Shown here: piece after piece, positions 61,466 to 64,000 of the stretch
Position numbering within the stretch: position 1 is the first letter of the stretch
Layout of the letters: each line of letters opens with the position of its first letter
NCBI RefSeq assembly: GCF_001679325.1
Contig: NZ_LZMX01000030.1
DNA length: 64,000 nucleotides
Strand: one strand, 5' to 3'
Source: Haemophilus_D parainfluenzae_AD
GTDB lineage: Bacteria; Pseudomonadota; Gammaproteobacteria; Enterobacterales; Pasteurellaceae
Position numbers and translations under genes: made by a program
The notes under the pieces: model-generated
The model's input: only the letters and a program-made list of their open reading frames with translations
Database searches by the model: none
Told to the model about the DNA's origin: nothing

Positions 61466-61503
61466 TTCTTGAATTTAAAGTTAGACGTTTTTTAAACTGC
61501 ATC

Positions 61504-61818
61504 CTATGTATATAAGTTACCCTCATCTTCATATCGTTTATATACACACAGATAATCATCAAAAGATAATGATATAGGGTAATCGACTCTTATTAAATTC
61601 TCATCAATATTATAATTTTCATTGAAGTTAGAAATAATACTTGTACCAATTTCATATATCTCCTCATTCCAATAATCGGAGATTGGACCGTCAATCACAA
61701 CACAAATACTGATACAATTTTTATCTATTTTCACATAAACGCCTCGAACTTCTTTTGTTATTTTTCCAAGTAAAGCATTCTGTGTAACAATTCTTAATCT
61801 TATAATTTCATTATTCAT
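61504..61818 (-). CDS. Small hypothetical protein, possible orphan immunity-type protein
   Basis: A 104-residue acidic cytoplasmic protein without signal peptide or membrane segment. The N-terminus RLRIVTQNALLGKITKEVRG and the C-terminal YPISLSFDDYLCVYKRYED suggest a compact alpha/beta fold. Size, acidity, low G+C and isolation resemble immunity proteins of contact-dependent inhibition or polymorphic toxins, but no toxin gene is next to it and I do not recognise a named family. It has a plausible AGGGTTTC ribosome region and lies between two inverted-USS terminators, so it is its own transcription unit. Confidence 0.6.
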   Translation of the reverse strand: MNNEIIRLRIVTQNALLGKITKEVRGVYVKIDKNCISICVVIDGPISDYWNEEIYEIGTSIISNFNENYNIDENLIRVDYPISLSFDDYLCVYKRYEDEGNLYT

Positions 61819-61886
61819 TGAAACCCTATACCTTTTTATCTCCCTAAAAATTAACGCTCATCAGGAAATTTATGCCATCAAAAGGC

Positions 61887-61917
61887 AAAAAGTGCGGTCG
61901 AATTTAACCGCACTTTT
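61887..61917. terminator. Inverted-USS terminator after rng
   Basis: AAAAAGTGCGGTCGAA and TTAACCGCACTTTT form a hairpin just after the rng stop on the minus strand. Confidence 0.85.
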
Positions 61918-61922
61918 ATCTT

Positions 61923-63422
61923 TTACATCACTACCACATCAAATTGTTCTTGGTTGTAGTACTGCTCTGTTTTAACTTGAACTTGTTTGCTGATGAACAT
62001 TTCAATCTCTGGCAATAAACCGTGCGATTCTTCTTTGATTAAGTAATCTGCCACGGCTGGAGAGGCATAAACCACAAATTGTTCACTCGAGAATAAGTGG
62101 TTGACGCGAATGATCTCACGCATAATTTCATAACATACCGTTTCAACGGTTTTCACGCGTCCACGACCTTGGCAAGTTGGGCATTCATCACACAAAACGT
62201 GCTCTAAACTTTCACGTGTACGTTTACGGGTCATTTCCACTAAACCAAGTTGAGTAAAACCATTCACATTCGTTTTTACGCGATCTTTTGATAGCGCTTC
62301 TTCCAAGGATTCAATAACGCGGTTGCGGTGCTCATCGGTTTGCATATCAATAAAATCAATTATTATAATACCGCCTAAATTACGCAGTTGTAGCTGCTGT
62401 GCAATGGCTTTAGTGGCTTCTATATTGGTGTTAAAAATCGTTTCATCTAAATTTCGATGACCGACGAAAGCGCCCGTATTGATATCAATGGTCGTCATAG
62501 CTTCGGTTTGTTCAATAATGAGATAGCCGCCCGATTTTAAATTCACGCGTTTTTCAAGCGCATTTTGAATACCGCGTTCTACGCCATAAATATCAAAAAT
62601 CGGCTGACTGCCCGTATAAAGCATCAATTTTTCACTTAATTCCGGCATAAATTCATTGGTAAATTCTTTCACTTCGTTAAAACAAAGTTTGGAATCGATA
62701 TGAATTTTCTCTAAATTAGCACCGATAAAATCACGCAAAATACGCTGTGGCAATGCCGGTTCACCATAAATTTTAGAACGTGTTGGATATTTTCCTTTAC
62801 GCTCAAGCACCTTACGCCATAAACGTTTTAAAAATTCCGCATCTTGGCGCAACTCTTCTTCTGTTGCGCCTTCGGTAGCTGTACGGACAATAAAGCCGCC
62901 TAACTCATCACAAAAAGGCTCAACCAATGCTTTTAATCTGGCGCGCTCTTCTTCGCTTTCAATACGTTGTGACACACCAACATGGCTATTTTCCGGCATA
63001 AAGACGAGATAACGAGAAGGTAATGTAATATCCGTGGTTAATCTTGCGCCTTTTGTGCCCAAGGGATCTTTCACCACTTGTACCACGATATCCTGCCCCT
63101 CGCGTACGAGTTCAGAAATGCTTTTTGCACGGAATTGTTTTTGTTCGTTCAAATCCACGCATTCGGTATGTGAAACAATATCGGAAGCATGCAAAAATGC
63201 TGCTTTTTCTAAACCGATATCTACAAAAGCGGACTGCATCCCTGGCAAAACACGGGTTACTCGTCCTTTATAAATATTCCCCACGATGCCACGTTTGGCT
63301 TGACGTTCAATATGAACTTCTTTTAAAACACCCGTTTCCACCAACGCAACGCGGGTTTCATTGGGCGTAACATTCATTAATAATTCAACAGAATCCATTT
63401 TTTCGACCTTAGTTTTAGTCAT
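61923..63422 (-). CDS. rng: Ribonuclease G
   Basis: A 499-residue RNase E/G family endonuclease without the long C-terminal scaffold of RNase E. An S1 domain with KRGIVGNIYKGRV lies near residue 39, the 5'-sensor and DNase I-like domain follow with TTIDINTGAFVG near 312 and IIIDFIDM near 355 (catalytic Asp pair), and the zinc-link CPTCQGRG lies near 416. It matures the 16S rRNA 5' end and degrades some mRNAs. It is divergent from putP. Confidence 0.95.
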   Translation of the reverse strand: MTKTKVEKMDSVELLMNVTPNETRVALVETGVLKEVHIERQAKRGIVGNIYKGRVTRVLPGMQSAFVDIGLEKAAFLHASDIVSHTECVDLNEQKQFRAKSISELVREGQDIVVQVVKDPLGTKGARLTTDITLPSRYLVFMPENSHVGVSQRIESEEERARLKALVEPFCDELGGFIVRTATEGATEEELRQDAEFLKRLWRKVLERKGKYPTRSKIYGEPALPQRILRDFIGANLEKIHIDSKLCFNEVKEFTNEFMPELSEKLMLYTGSQPIFDIYGVERGIQNALEKRVNLKSGGYLIIEQTEAMTTIDINTGAFVGHRNLDETIFNTNIEATKAIAQQLQLRNLGGIIIIDFIDMQTDEHRNRVIESLEEALSKDRVKTNVNGFTQLGLVEMTRKRTRESLEHVLCDECPTCQGRGRVKTVETVCYEIMREIIRVNHLFSSEQFVVYASPAVADYLIKEESHGLLPEIEMFISKQVQVKTEQYYNQEQFDVVVM

Positions 63423-63515
63423 ATTAGTCTATCGAAAAGGAAAATAGAATAATAGTCCTAAATGAGGTAAAATGTGACCTTTCTCAAATTTTCACGACTT
63501 ATTTTGGGGTATTTA

Positions 63516-64000
63516 ATGTTTGGTTTAGACCCAACACTTATTACTTTTAGTATTTATATTTTCGGCATGATTTTAATCGGAGTCCTTGCCTATTATTATA
63601 CAAACAACTTATCCGATTATATTTTAGGCGGCCGTAAACTCGGAAGTTTTGTGACAGCTATGTCTGCTGGTGCATCTGATATGTCAGGCTGGTTATTAAT
63701 GGGTCTGCCGGGTGCGGTGTATGTATCTGGTCTGGTAGAAGGTTGGATCGCTATTGGTTTAATCCTCGGGGCTTATTTTAACTGGTTGCTTGTAGCTGGT
63801 CGTTTACGGATCTATACCGAATTTAACAACAATGCACTCACATTACCGGAATATTTCCACCATCGCTTTGGCACATCACATAATCTCTTAAAAATTGTGT
63901 CTGCAACAATCATCCTAGTATTCTTCACCATTTATTGTGGTTCTGGTGTGGTTGCAGGGGCGAAATTATTCCAAAACCTATTCTCAGTCGACTACTCCAC
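63516..64000 (+). CDS. putP: Sodium/proline symporter PutP, N-terminal part (runs off the window)
   Basis: The first 161 codons read MFGLDPTLITFSIYIFG, then YILGGRKLGSFVTAMSAGASDMSGW (cited in part: LGGRKLGSF), LPGAVYVSGL and TLPEYFHHRFG, the pattern of the first four membrane segments of PutP (SSS family). It imports L-proline with sodium. A GGGGT before the ATG at 63516 serves as ribosome site. The gene is cut only by the window edge. Confidence 0.92.
   Translation, partial: MFGLDPTLITFSIYIFGMILIGVLAYYYTNNLSDYILGGRKLGSFVTAMSAGASDMSGWLLMGLPGAVYVSGLVEGWIAIGLILGAYFNWLLVAGRLRIYTEFNNNALTLPEYFHHRFGTSHNLLKIVSATIILVFFTIYCGSGVVAGAKLFQNLFSVDYS

Noticed and set aside
1..64000. Dense 9-bp repeats AAGTGCGGT considered as CRISPR or other repeat array
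   Set aside because: They are scattered on both strands with irregular spacing and match the known Haemophilus uptake signal. No cas genes or regular spacer arrangement is present.

Overview
The window is about 64 kb of chromosome from a member of the Haemophilus branch of Pasteurellaceae. The main evidence is the very frequent 9-mer AAGTGCGGT (the Hin-type DNA uptake signal, USS), often paired head to head as transcription terminators, together with moderately low G+C and gene groupings familiar from H. influenzae (prfA-prmC, potABCD, cca-lolB-ispE-prs, mdh/argR, proQ-prc). H. parainfluenzae or a close relative is the best guess; the species cannot be fixed from the sequence alone.

Layout. 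1-9.7 kb is a leftward run: biotin genes bioC(partial)-bioG-bioF-bioA behind lolC and a 2-hydroxyacid dehydrogenase, then kdsA, a SirB1-type protein, prmC, prfA and epmC. 9.9-17.8 kb is an accessory patchwork: an AraC regulator, broken pieces of ohr, nnrS and an ABC ATPase around a low-GC cadD, a divergent metallo-hydrolase/GlxA-like pair, a 5'-truncated mdaB copy, a single-gene ATPase-DUF4435 candidate phage-defence protein, and intact mdaB. Two Neisseria-type uptake signals lie in this patch. 18-26 kb holds tmRNA, dinB behind a perfect LexA box, RNase P RNA, kdsD-kdsC and letB-letA. 26-32 kb is proQ-prc and an envelope-remodelling group (L,D-transpeptidase, mepK-like, gloC-like). 32-37.6 kb is pepT and potABCD. 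37.7-45.5 kb is a leftward series: rarA, lolA, ftsK, lrp, radA and a CYTH triphosphatase. 45.6-52.2 kb is rightward: a PhoU-like protein and Pit permease, an SH3 protein, cca, lolB, ispE, prs. 52.5-64 kb holds mdh, argR, yfcH, folC-accD, truA, rplY, a DedA protein, ribE, a MATE pump, a small orphan ORF, rng and the start of putP.

Themes. Envelope biogenesis is prominent: three Lol-pathway genes, LetAB lipid transport, three KDO-synthesis genes, murein enzymes and Prc. Terminators built from inverted USS pairs separate many transcription units. Two intergenic gaps hold an orphan promoter plus a strong terminator on the minus strand and look like unannotated small RNAs (about 32.00-32.10 kb and 52.28-52.38 kb).

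The most interesting part is 10.9-17.9 kb, where natural transformation appears to have assembled DNA from different sources: Neisseria-like fragments, a defence-type gene ending in a Neisseria-type DUS terminator, an mdaB copy whose truncation falls exactly on its internal USS, and a dispersed ~59-bp USS-headed repeat. All function calls are from reading the sequence; no database search was run.
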